From Salvia splendens (Eukaryota > Streptophyta > Magnoliopsida > Lamiales > Lamiaceae), in the NCBI RefSeq assembly GCF_004379255.2, contig NC_056050.1, positions 18,841,514 to 18,905,513 on the forward strand: a stretch of 64,000 nucleotides of DNA, written 5' to 3'. The position numbers and the translations under genes were made by a program. The notes under the pieces are model-generated. The model was not told where the DNA came from and made no database searches. It worked only from the letters and a program-made list of their open reading frames with translations. This document shows, in pieces, positions 10,599 through 21,836 of the stretch; positions within the stretch are counted from its first letter, which is position 1; every line of letters starts with the position of its first letter.

Positions 10599-13235
10599 AT
10601 GGCTCCTAACGACACCAAATGTATAACACCTATGAAAGCGACATCTAACGGCGTGTTCCAAGGCGACGATCCTCTTCACTACGCGCTTCCCCTTCTCATC
10701 ATACAGATATGCCTCGTCTTGCTCCTCACCCGAGCCCTTGCTTATCTTCTCCGCCCACTCCGCCAGCCACGTGTCATCGCTGAAATCATAGTAAGTTTTC
10801 ATTCTCTTCAATTTTTTCTGATTGATAAATGAACAAAAATTTAAAGGTTGTGTCATGGTAGATTCAAACTCGAGACCTTTGGCCCCACACATTAACAACT
10901 GTACCAATAAGACAACACACACACACTTTTCTCTTCGATTTTAATTTTAATACTATAGCATACTAAGTAGGCCCCATATTTCACTAACTAACTTGATGCG
11001 ATGTGATGTATGTAGGGTGGAGTTCTACTAGGGCCATCAGCTTTAGGCCGCAACGAGAAATATCTGCATGCTGTATTCCCAGCCAAGAGCCTCACAGTTT
11101 TAGACACTATTGCCAATTTGGGTCTCCTATTTTTCCTATTCCTAGTGGGACTCGAGTTAGATCCAAAATCACTCAAACGCACCGGGAAGAAAGCCCTGAG
11201 CATCGCTCTCGCAGGAATCACCCTTCCATTCGCTCTAGGAATTGGGACCTCATTCGCCTTCAAAGCCACAATCTCAGCCGATGCAAAGCCCGCCCCCTTT
11301 CTTGTATTCATGGGGGTCGCCCTCTCCATCACTGCCTTCCCCGTGCTGGCCCGCATTCTGGCCGAGCTCAAGCTCTTAACCACGGACGTCGGCCGCATGG
11401 CCATGTCCGCTGCTGCAGTCAATGACGTGGCCGCTTGGGTTTTACTCGCTCTGGCTATCGCCTTATCCGGCACCGGCCGCTCCCCTCTCGTCTCCCTATG
11501 GGTCTTCTTATGCGGCTTCGCCTTTGTCTTTCTCTGCATCCTGTTGGCCCCACCTGTTTTCAAATGGGTGGCGCGCCGATGCCCTGAGGGCGAGCCGGTT
11601 GACGAGATATACATCTGCGCTACTCTAGGTGTTGTATTGGCTGCTTCACTGGTGACGGACACAATCGGAATCCATGCCTTGTTCGGAGCCTTTGTGGTTG
11701 GTGTTCTTGTGCCTAAAGAAGGCCCCCTTTCTGGGGCTCTGGTGGAGAAGGTTGAGGATCTTGTTTCGGGTATTTTCTTGCCGCTTTACTTTGTCTCGAG
11801 CGGGCTCAAGACGAACGTAGCCACTATCCAAGGCGCGCAGTCGTGGGGCCTCCTCGTGCTAGTGATATGCACAGCGTGCACGGGGAAGATCTTTGGCACG
11901 GTGGTCGCTTCGATGCTGTGTAAGGTCTCTTTCAAGGAGGCCATCACGCTCGGTTTCTTGATGAACACGAAGGGACTGGTGGAGCTCATCGTGCTCAACA
12001 TTGGGAAAGACCGCGGAGTCCTCAACGACCAAGCTTTCGCTATCATGGTGCTGATGGCCTTGTTCACAACATTTATAACCACGCCGGTGGTCATAGCGAT
12101 ATACAAGCCGGCTCGGGTGGAGACGGCCGAGTACAAGCACAGGACCATCCAGAGGAAGGAGAGCAATACTCAACTACGTATAATGGCTTGCTTCCAGAGC
12201 ACCCGGACGCTTCCTACGCTCATTAATCTAATGGAGGTCTCGCGCGGGACGGGGAGGCGAGGCGGCCTCCGCGTCTACGCAATGCATCTAACCGAGCTCT
12301 CCGAGAGATCTTCCGCGATTCTCATGGTGCATAAAGCTAGGAACAACGGGATCCCCTTCTTCAGCAAGGAGAAGGCGACCGATTCGACGCAGGTCGTTGT
12401 CGCGTTCGAGGCCTTCCACCAGCTCAGCCACGTGTCCATCCGGCCGACCACGGCCATCTCCTCGATGACGACCATGCACGAGGACATCTGCAGCGCCGCG
12501 GAGGCGAAACGCGCCTCTGTGGTCGTGCTGCCCTTCCACAAGCACCAGAGGATCGACGGGCACATGGAGACCACTCGGGAGGAGATGCGCCACGTCAACA
12601 GGCGCGTCCTCGAGTGGGCCCCTTGCTCGGTCGCGATCCTCGTGGACCGCGGCCTGGGCGGGGCGGCCCATGTCCGCGCCAGCAACGTGGACTACGTGAT
12701 AACGGCATTTTTCTTCGGTGGGCCTGACGACCGCGAGGCGCTGGCGTACGGGGCGATCATGGCAGAGCACCCCGGCGTCAGGTTGAACGCGGTGCGATTC
12801 TACGTGGAATCGCACGGCGGAAGCTCTGTGAAGGTGGACATGGGCGAAGATATTGACGGGTTCGAATCGAGGTTGGGCGACGAGGAATTTATATCGGGTT
12901 TTAAGGAAAGGGCGGGGAAGGACGGGTCGATTAAGTATGAGGAGGCGGTGGTGAATGATGCGGCGGAGGCGGTGGAGGTGATGCGGGCGCATAAGAGTTG
13001 CAATTTGTTTTTGGTGGGGAGGATTTCGGAGGGGGAGCTGGCGGCAGCGATGAAGAAGAAGAGTGAGTGTCCGGAGCTGGGGCCGATTGGGAATCTGTTG
13101 ATTTTGGCGGAGCTGTCGACGGCGGCGTCGGTGCTGGTGATGCAGCAGTACCGGAGCCAGTTGAGCGAGCATTCGTTGAAGTCTTTGCAAGAAGATGAGG
13201 CAGCGTCCGAGATGGATGACTATGATTCTGAATGA
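10599..13235 (+). CDS. CHX18-like: Cation/H+ exchanger, CHX17/18/19-like (CPA2)
   Basis: Two coding exons, 10599-10790 and 11016-13235, are joined in phase 0 across a 225-bp GT-AG intron and encode 803 residues, the usual CHX length. I chose ATG 10599 because it gives the family N terminus ([15 protein letters not shown]) and matches the paralog at 28241. The N-terminal half is a polytopic Na+/H+-exchanger domain with [20 protein letters not shown] and [10 protein letters not shown] blocks. N200-D201 in helix block [11 protein letters not shown] and K383 in MNTKGL fall at the numbers I recall as essential in Arabidopsis CHX17. The hydrophilic C-terminal half (about 440-803) resembles universal-stress-protein-like folds of CHX proteins. 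These carriers move K+ or H+ across prevacuolar, endosomal or plasma membranes and tune pH and potassium. The exact orthologue (17, 18 or 19) is uncertain. A ruined paralog lies convergently at 16861-28241. Confidence 0.95.
10846..10920 (-). repeat. tRNA-derived SINE-like fragment in CHX intron 1
   Basis: On the minus strand the sequence has a box-A-like block (TTGGTACAGTTGTTAATG) followed by a box-B-like block (GAGTTTGAATCTACC) at tRNA-like spacing, starting with GTGTTGTCTTA. It aligns well by eye with the fragment at 25093-25168. It is too short and degenerate for a real tRNA gene. Confidence 0.5.
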
Positions 13236-13383
13236 AAGGTTTGATCAGTGCACATATAAAGGTTGTGAATAAGGAGAAGGTGAAGCAGCGAATTATCTTC
13301 TTTAGGTGTTTGTACCAAGATTTGTTCTTTTCATTAATGTAATCTTGTATTTCATGTGTATATTTCCAAGTTGAAAAAAATTG

Positions 13384-13641
13384 CTCCCTCCGTCCCAGAT
13401 AATTCGTCCTACTTTGATCGAATACGAGTTTTAAGAAATTTAATGAAAAGTGAGTTAAAAAAGTTAGTGGAATGTGAGTTCTACTTTTATATATTAGTTT
13501 TATACTTAATAAAATGTGATTAGAAATGAATTAGTGGAATATGGGGTCCATTATCAAAAATGGTAAAAAGTGAAATGAGACAAATCATGTGGGACGGACC
13601 GAAATAGAAAAAATGGGACAAATTATCTGGGATGGAGGGAG
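13384..13641. mobile_element. Stowaway-like MITE just downstream of CHX
   Basis: CTCCCTCCGTCCCAGATAAT at the left and the inverted ATTATCTGGGATGGAGGGAG at the right, about 258 bp. It begins about 150 bp after the CHX stop and may contribute to the 3' UTR or terminator region. The internal sequence is strongly similar to the MITE at 37251-37507. Confidence 0.85.
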
Positions 13642-13911
13642 TAACTTCGTTGTGATAAAATAGTGTTTCAGGAGATCAATATACCTCTATTGGAGTAACA
13701 AAAATTATGAAATACTACGTAGATTACATACATAGCAGTAAATCGAGTTTGAATGAAGTACCATGTAATAATAACCTTAGAAAACCACAATAGAGATAGA
13801 AGCAAAATTGGACATGGTCAGAATAAATATGTTAGGAACAAACATAATTTCAATGAAATAAATTTAATTGGTCAATGTCGAACGTTTATTAACCTTTTGA
13901 AAAGTACATAC

Positions 13912-14890
13912 CAGGGATGTCAATCGAGCTAACCCGTTCAGGTTTGGGCCAACCCACTCGAGTTGTTGGGCATTTGAGTGCAGACTATTTGGGTTATGAA
14001 TTTTTCAACCCGGCCAAAAAGCTTTCGAAAACAAACTCATGTAATCAAAATTTTCCTATGTAAAACAATTTTAATTTGAGATATTTTCTCGTTCTTAGTT
14101 TAGAATCACATTATACCTTCAAATTTTCATGATTTTCATCAATAATAGTTGGAGATGAGTCTTTCATCTTGATCTACTATATAAACAAAGAAAATTAAAA
14201 TTAGAGCAATCAATTTTAATTAAAGCTTTTATTCATGTCATTATTTTGGCACTGTTCATAATCATTGCTATAACGATAAATATATATTGAAATTTTGATG
14301 GGTTAATTCTCAATTTTGTCTTGATTAGCTTTGGCGGTGGCAAGCTCTATGACGAACGATGTGATGACCGAAAAAAGGGTCAAGATGGAACTTTGAAGTT
14401 GGTAGTGTGGAATGAAGATTAGAGAAGACTAGTGAAATGTGGCGCTTGGAATCCAAAAAAACTCTAAAATTTACTCCCTCCGTTCCAAGTAGTGGAATAA
14501 TTTTATCATTTTGGTACGTTCCATAGTAATAGTAGCCATTTCCGTTTTAGTAAAAGTCAACACATTTCTTCTCACTTACTTTACTCTCTCTTACTTTATT
14601 CTATTTTTATCTCTCTATCATTTTTCATTTCCTACTTTATTTTTCTTTGATTTAACTCAATCAACACAATTTTTCTTAAATCGCGTATCAAAAAAAAGGC
14701 CCGCACTACCTCGGAACGGAGGGAGTAGTATTTTTAGTTAAAAATCACAACATGCTTAATCTGCCAACCCTAGTGGGCTAACCCGTTTAGCCTTTATTGT
14801 ATTCGGGTTGTGAAATTAAAGTCTTAACCCATTAATTTTATCGGACTATTCGGGTTGACACACGAACTTCGGGTTAGATTGACATCCCAG
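13912..14890. mobile_element. hAT-type MITE, interrupted by a Stowaway
   Basis: Terminal repeats CAGGGATGTCAATC at the left and GATTGACATCCCAG at the right. Internal subterminal regions are full of AACCCGTT/CGGGTT motifs. The flanks share a degenerate GTACA-type duplication. About 980 bp in total, including the nested MITE at 14474-14725. Confidence 0.65.
14474..14725. mobile_element. Stowaway-like MITE nested in the hAT-type MITE
   Basis: CTCCCTCCGTTCCAAGTAGTG at the left, with CTACCTCGGAACGGAGGGAG at the right. TA flanks both ends, 252 bp. Confidence 0.85.
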
Positions 14891-15896
14891 TACAACGGTG
14901 CTACCTTTTTTTTCCTTTTCTGTTGGAAATAGCTCTAATGACCCAAGGCTGCAATAATTATTTCATTGAAAAGTGTTTTTTCCCTAATTAATTGTACACT
15001 ATTTACATTTTCAATGGATATGTTGTCATATTGATCAAATACGTTTTTTTAATTAATAGTATGGTTTTCTTTCAATTTTCAGATCCAACGAATGATAAAT
15101 ATTAAGATGACTCCGTATCTTGTATATATAGATAGGGACTTGAGTTTCTAAAGTATAGGAAATTAAAAAATGACCCAAAATATTTTTATTTCTCACTGCA
15201 TAATTTAGATCGATTTTCGTCTCTAATTATAATACAAATGATATCTCAAAATTTATAAATCAACTAAACAAAGGGGGTAAGATAGTAACAGTCATATTCG
15301 TAATGGAAGAGTCCAATGTCAGATAATTTTTAATAACATAACACTGTGTCGTTGACATACCCATATATCAACTTAAACATCATATCACATCAGAAATAAA
15401 ATACGTATCACCTTCTGACCTTTTATTTCATGTTTTCAATACAACAAAGCGGTTTCGTTCCGATTCATATAAAAAAGTGAATAATGCATATGCAGATAAG
15501 GTGAAAAAGATAAATAATTAAGATCAATAAAATAGTTGTCGTTGACAATAGCCACCTCTGTATGTGGACATAATACTATAGTTAATGCAAGCAATTACTT
15601 TGGAGATGAATATATATCTGTATAATATATGTTTTGTACCTCTTGGATTAAGGCTGGTGTCATTTGTTGATCCCCCACTTCCTCAAAATGTTGTATGACT
15701 TAAGCAAGAAGTGAATATAATTATAAATGGCGTGTTACTTAATGTGGTCCATGGCTACAAATGACTTTGATTTTAAATAAGGATTATTGATCATTGGGAT
15801 ATAATGATACGCTCTATCAGAGACAACTTCCCATTTTTGTGTGATATTTATCCAACGTAGCATGCCAGGCGTGCTACAATGTTACTTTTGATTTAT
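14891..15896. other. AT-rich intergenic spacer
   Basis: No gene, RNA or repeat boundary that I can support. Confidence 0.5.
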
Positions 15897-16155
15897 CTCC
15901 GTGCACGATTTAAAGAACCCTTTTGCCATTTTGGTTTATCCATGATTTATAGAACTATTTACTTTATTCCACTTTTAGTATGTGGATCTCACATCCCACC
16001 AACTTTTTACACTCATAATCTAATATAAAACTAATACTTTAAATGAGTCTCACATTCCTCTCCACTTTCTCCCTTTACTTTTCTTCACAAAGTCAAACAA
16101 TTTCTTAAAATTCGTGTCGAGTCAAAATGACTCTTTAAATAGTGGACGGAGGGAG
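15897..16155. mobile_element. Stowaway-like MITE, left end decayed
   Basis: The right end ATTTAAAGAG...GGACGGAGGGAG pairs with a degenerate left end CTCCGTGCACGATTTAAAG, spanning about 259 bp. Confidence 0.65.
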
Positions 16156-16860
16156 TAATTGTTATTCCTGACTTAATGGGGCGACTAATTTAGATATTAG
16201 TATTAGCGTTATAACAAGATATATAACTCAGTGATAAAAAAAATAGGGGTTAGAGTCATGATAGTGAGAAACATAATTTTTAACAGGGATGGGATCCCAA
16301 CCCATTTTTATGTTGTTTTGTGTCATAGTCTCATTAGATATGACCTGAAAAGACACAATTGGCCGTAATGTATAAATTAATTTCACAACCTTATAAATGA
16401 TTAATTAAAATTCGAATTTTTTCATGCTAGTTGTAAATGATTTTAGGGTGTCGAATAGGGTACTTGTGATCAGAAAAATCGAATACCCATCACCCAAAAT
16501 TTGGCATAATTATCCACCCGATACTCAATCCGAAACATATTTTAGATACCCGATTATTCCATACAGGTATATGACCCGATCAATCCAGTACCTTAAAAAC
16601 CAAACTGTAATTCCAAGCACTACCTGTTTCTTTTTGATCAACCGCTGCATTATCCATCATCATGAATAAGGAATAAATAAAAACAAAAAAAGAAAGAAGA
16701 ATAAATGGATACACAAAAATTCACCTGCTTCATTTCCATCACTTTAAGGGGTATCTAATTTGATAAATATATTTACTTATCTTCAACTAGATAATGTAAT
16801 GTCAACAAATAACATACATACCTTTATTGCAAATCAATTAATCCGACGACTCATTCTATC
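16156..16860. other. Intergenic spacer downstream of the CHX pseudogene
   Basis: Between about 16445 and 16600 there are repeated GGGTA/TACCCG motifs reminiscent of decayed hAT MITEs, but no clean termini. Confidence 0.4.
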
Positions 16861-18405
16861 CTAAGCGAATGAAGCGAGTCGCCGATACTGCTGCACCACC
16901 AGCACCGACGTAACCGTCGAGAATTCCGACGAAATCAGCAAGTTCCCAACCGGTCCAAGCTCAGGGTAGTCGTTGTTCCTCTTAAGAGCTGCAGCCAGTT
17001 GCCCCTCCGGCATTCTCCCCACCACAAACAGATTGCAACGATCATGCCCTCGCATTGCCTCCACCGCCTCCGCCGCATTCCTCACCACCACCTCTTCCAA
17101 TCTAATCGACCCATTCTTCCCCATTTTCTCCTTCAAAAACTCCTCATCCTCCGATTTAGCCTCCACCGAGCCGTCCCGGTCACCCAAGTCCACCCGGATA
17201 CCATCCCCGGCCAGGCTGGGGATCCACGACGAAACATACAACGTTGAACCTTATCCCGGGGTGCTCCGCCATGAGGGCCCCGTACGATAGAGCCTCCCGA
17301 TCATCGGGTCCACCAAAGAAAAAGGTCGCGACCGTGTAGTCAACGTTGCTCGCGGCCACGTAGGCCTTACCGCCCAGTCCTCGGTCAACAAATATCGCGA
17401 CCTAGCACTGGGCGTGCTTGAGAACCCTTCGGTTCACCTGCCTAAAATCGGACCGGGTCGTCTCGAGCCGCCCGTCCAGCCTCTGGTGCTTGTGGAACGG
17501 GAGCACGATCATCGCCGCCTTCTTCCTGGCGGCCCCATTGCATATGTCGACGTGCATGCTCGACATGGCGGTCACGGGCTGGACTGACACCTGGCTCAGC
17601 TGCTCGAACGCCTCAAAGGCGATTTCGACTTGGTTCGGGTCGGATTTACGGTTCCGGTTCCAAAATGGCATCCCGTTGCTCCTCCCCTTGTGCACCATCA
17701 CTATGGCGGAGGATCTCTCCGAAAGCTCCATCATGTGCATCGCATAGACACAGAGGCCGTGTCGATTCCCCGTGCCACACGACGCCTCCATGAGGTTGAT
17801 CAAGGACGTTATGTTCCTTGTGCTGTGGAAACAGATCAGGAGACAGAGCTGAGAGTTCTGCTCCGTCTCCTTTTTCTGTATCACCCACCGCTTATACTCG
17901 GATGTCGCCATCCGAACCGGCTTGTATATCGTCACGACAATTGGCGTCGTGACGAAAGTTGTGAACAATGCCAATAACACCATAATTGCAAATGTTTGGT
18001 CATTTAAAACTCCCCCGTCTTTCCCAATGTTTAAGACAAATGGCTCCACTAAACCTTTGGTGTTCATAAAAAATCCAAGAGTTACAGCCTCCTTGAAAGG
18101 GATCTTACCCAAGAGAGAGACCACAACAGTGCCAATTACTGTTCCCAAGCAAGCCGTTAATATGACTAAGATGAGAAGCCCCCATGAATAACCCCCTTGA
18201 ATGGTTGCCACATTCGTCTTCAAACCACTCGACACGAAATACAGGGGAAGAAACAGACCCGAGACGAGATCCTCAACCTTTTCGACAAGTGCACCGGTGA
18301 AGGCTCCGTGCTTAGGGACGAGAACACCGAGGACAAACGCCCCTAAAAGCGCGTGGATACCAATAGCATCGGTCACGAATCCAGCCGCCAAAACAGCAGC
18401 AAATG
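16861..18405 (-). pseudogene. CHX paralog, 3' part of large exon
   Basis: Continues the CHX paralog downstream (in gene sense) of the retrotransposon. It encodes the second half of the transport domain (MNTKGL conserved as in the intact gene) and the cytosolic C-terminal domain. A TAG at 17402-17404 replaces the Ser codon that follows the conserved Cys in the intact copy (APCS there). A frameshift near 17210-17240 then moves the last ~126 codons to another frame. The stop at 16861-16863 comes earlier than in the intact gene, so the acidic tail is missing. The retrotransposon target duplication lies inside the codons for YICATFAAV. Confidence 0.92.
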
Positions 18406-18944
18406 TGTTAAGAGTAAATCCCTTAACGCGGAGTTGGAAGACGAATTGAAGAGGTCCCGGGAGGCGAAATCACGTCGACCGCTAGGGTTTGCGAAATAAA
18501 CGAAAGAAAAACAAAGTAGGAGAAATCTTCGATAATCTTATTATTGATTTCAGCACCTATTTATAATTCTAGGACCCTAGGGTTGGTTCGACTTACGGCC
18601 CGGGGAAGAACCAACAAAGAAAACCCGGAACGGAGCTTATAAATTGCTCGACCCAATTGTTCAAAATAATAATAATAAAAACAAAACAATAAATCTAATA
18701 AATCTAAAAATAACAACTAAATCATCTAAACTAGACGCCGACTTATTTGGGGACGAAGTCACCAAATCTGACCGGCGGTCCTGCCTTCCTTCGCGGTCTC
18801 TCGCGCTTGTTCAACTCCGTGGACGACGGCCTACCTCGTTCCACTGTCTCGCAACTCACCTCCGGCACCATTACTCCCTCCGGTATCTCGGCCTGATGTT
18901 GAGGCCTCCGCCTCTCCGACTGGGTCGCCGTTCCTCCCGTATCA
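18406..18944 (-). repeat. 3' LTR of the Reina-type element
   Basis: On the + strand it begins TGTTAAGAGTAAATCCC and ends CCCGTATCA. It is nearly identical to the repeat at 23776-24315. The polyprotein stop codon (18871-18873) lies inside it. Confidence 0.93.
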
Positions 18945-21836
18945 ACCCCCCCGGGATAGAAACATCCTTGTCCTCAAGGATCAGCCCCGGAAAACGCCGC
19001 CGCACCAACGTCACTGGCTCCCAGATTGGGCTCTCACCTCCATCATCATCCCAATGAATCAACGCCTCTTCCACCGGATTTCCATCGCGCCACACTGACC
19101 GATTTGCGACCCACTTCAAAGGCCTCGCCACCGGGCGACCCCTCGCGAACAGTGGAGACAACTCCAACGCCTCCGGCGACACGCCCTGCACAAAAGGTCG
19201 TAGCAGACTTACATGAAAGACATTGTGCACCTGACTACCCTCCGGCAAACGAAGGCGGTACGCCACCTGCCCGATCCGTTCTAACACCTCGAACGGACCG
19301 AAAAATATCCTCGCCAGCTTCGAGGACAACGGCCTGGCAACTGAATATTGCCGATATTGTTGTAGCTTTAGCAATACCATATCTCCCACGCCATACTCGA
19401 CATGCCTTCGGTGTTTGTCCGCGGCCGCCCGCATGCGTTGTTGCGCCCTCTCCAAGCTTGCGCGCAAAGCAACAATGAGCTCACCCCGCTGTCTGATCAA
19501 CGTTGCCACATCGGCTGGCGTAAACTGCGACGGTTCCGCTGCGACGCGCCCATATAAGGCCCGAAACGGCGAAGTCCCAATACTCTCGTTAAAGAAGCAG
19601 TTTAGAGCCAACTCAGCCCACGGTAAAAAATTCACCCATTTATTGGGTTTATCCGCAACAAACGCCCGTAACTGCTCCAAGCCCCGATTTCGCACCTCCG
19701 TCTGCCCATCCGATTGCGGGTGATACGCGGTTGTGAAGTGCAGCTTAGTGCCGCTTAAACGCAGCATTTCCTCCCACACATCATTCAAGAAGACCGAGTC
19801 CCGGTCAGACACCAAAGTCTTAGGAAACCCATGGTGTTTCACGACTGTTTCAATAAAAAGGTTGGCCACCCTCAAAGCATTAAAGGACGGCGGCAAGGGC
19901 GCAAAATGCGCATACTTGGATAGCCGATTCACCACCACCATAATTGCCGTGAAACCCCTCGACTGGGGAAGGCTCGTCACAAAGTCCATCGAGACATCTT
20001 CCCATACTTGAGACGGGATAGGTAAAGGTTGGAGTAACCCGACAGGTTTTTGCGTTGAGTACTTTGTTGTCTGACACTCAAGGCAGGCTTCCACGAACTT
20101 CTGTACATCGCGCCTCATATTCTTCCAAAAGAATTGCGCCGCGAGCCAGCGAAAAGTCCTCTCCACACCCGGGTGACCCGCCAATGGAGTTGAGTGATGC
20201 TTCTGAAGCAACGGCGTCTTCACAGCCGAACGTTCGCCCACATATAGGCGTCGGTCCCAATAGATCAAGCCATCAACGTACGACAAACGCACCCCGGCCT
20301 TGCCCTCTGCGATCTGCGCTCGAAGGCTTATCAATTCCTCTAGTTCACCGTTTTCGGTGCGCAACGTCTCCAACAAATCCGGCACCGGATGTGCCACCAA
20401 TGCCAGTAACGACGAGGCGGAACGTGATTGTTCCTCCAAGTCGACCTCCGATGCCATATCCCGGCGTGATAAGGCGTCGGCCACCCTGTTTGATGCCCCG
20501 GTATTGTATTCTATACAGAACTTATACCCCATCAATTTTTTGGCATAAAACTGTTGGTCGGGTGTCTGTATGATCTGCTGCAATAATTCCTTCAAGCTCT
20601 TCTGGTCGCTCCGAATAACAAATTCGCGACCCAACAAATACTGCCGCCATTTCTGAACTGCCTCCACGATCGCATACAGCTCCTTATGATAAGTCGATGC
20701 CACACGACGACGCGAACCCAGTTTCTTACTGAAGCAGGCCAAGGGGTGGCCGTCCTGGAGGAGAACCGCGCCCACGCCAAAATCTGACGCGTCCGTTTCC
20801 AAATAAAACACCTTGTTGAAATCAGGCAAGCGCAAAACCGGAGCTGATGTCATAGCAGCCTTTAGAGCCTCAAAGCTCTCATCCGCGAACGGTGACCATA
20901 TAAAGGCATCCTTCTTCAATAGCTCAGTTAGGGGAGCAGCAATGGATGCATAATTCGCGACAAAACACCGATAATAACCCGTCAGCCCCAAAAATCCCCG
21001 CAGCTGCTTGATAGACGAAGGGACTGGCCAGGCGACCATCGCCGCAAGTTTCTCCGGGTCGGCTTTCAACATTCCCTCCGAAATTAAATGACCCAAGTAC
21101 TCGACCGATAAGCTGCAAAATACGCACTTGGACAACTTAACAAAAAACATGTTTGCTTTCAAAATCGTGAGTACCTCGTGTAAATGACGAACGTGAGACT
21201 CCAATGTCGGGCTGTATATCAAAATGTCGTCAAAAAAGACAATGACGAAGGTACGCAGCAATGGGCGAAAGATGGTGTTCATAGCCGCTTGGAAGGTGGA
21301 TGGAGCATTTGTGAGTCCAAACGGCATGACAAGGAACTCGAAATGGCCGTCGTGTGTCCTGAAAGCCATTTTAAAAATATCATCCGCGTGCATGCCGATC
21401 TGATGGTATCCCGAGCGAAGATCCAATTTGGTGAAAAACGTGCCGCCCCCAGTTCATCAAACAATTCATCCGAGATGGGTATCGGGAAATGGTCCGGTAC
21501 CGTAACAGTATTTAATGCTCTGTAGTCAATGCAGAATCTAAACGAGCCGTCCTTCTTGCGAATGAGCAGAACTGGCGATGAAAACGGACTCTGGCTAGGC
21601 CTGATCACCCCCGAGGTTAACATCTCCTTCACCTGTCTCTCGATTTCTGATTTTTGGAAGTACGGATAGCGGTAAGGGCGAACATTGACTGGGTGGGAGT
21701 TCGGGAGCAAGTGAATTTTGTGGTCAAAGGGACGAGAGGGGGGCACACCCGTCGGCTCGCGAAACACACTGTCGTGGGAGCGTAAGACCGATAAAACCAT
21801 GGGGTCCAGGTTGTCGGGAAACTGGGACATCTCATT
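18871..21836 (-). pseudogene. Reina-type pol (RT-RNase H-integrase-chromodomain), frameshifted
   Basis: RT begins MSQFPDNLDPMVLS and runs through CIDYRALN. One T is missing from a T-run near 21434-21438, which shifts the frame. The remaining 851 codons start MDLRSGYHQIG and contain the RT catalytic FFDDILIY, RNase H (ETDASDFGVGAVLL), the integrase HHCC finger (HPGVERT...CLECQ), the integrase core with VSDRDSVF and a C-terminal chromodomain-like block (EALIHWDDDGGESPIWEP). Such chromodomains are thought to steer insertion toward particular chromatin marks. A TAG at 21837-21839 separates this frame from gag-PR. The stop lies 71-74 bp inside the 3' LTR. Confidence 0.9.

Noticed and set aside
10988..11662. 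224-codon minus-strand open frame opposite CHX exon 2
   Set aside because: Antisense shadow of conserved transport-domain codons; the + strand reading is an unambiguous CHX protein.
12288..13190. 300-codon open frame on the minus strand opposite CHX
   Set aside because: It is the antisense shadow of the GC-rich CHX C-terminal coding region, with a His/Arg-rich composition and no family resemblance.
19026..19478. Plus-strand frames (150 aa and similar) opposite the Reina pol
   Set aside because: Antisense shadows of the integrase and chromodomain coding sequence.
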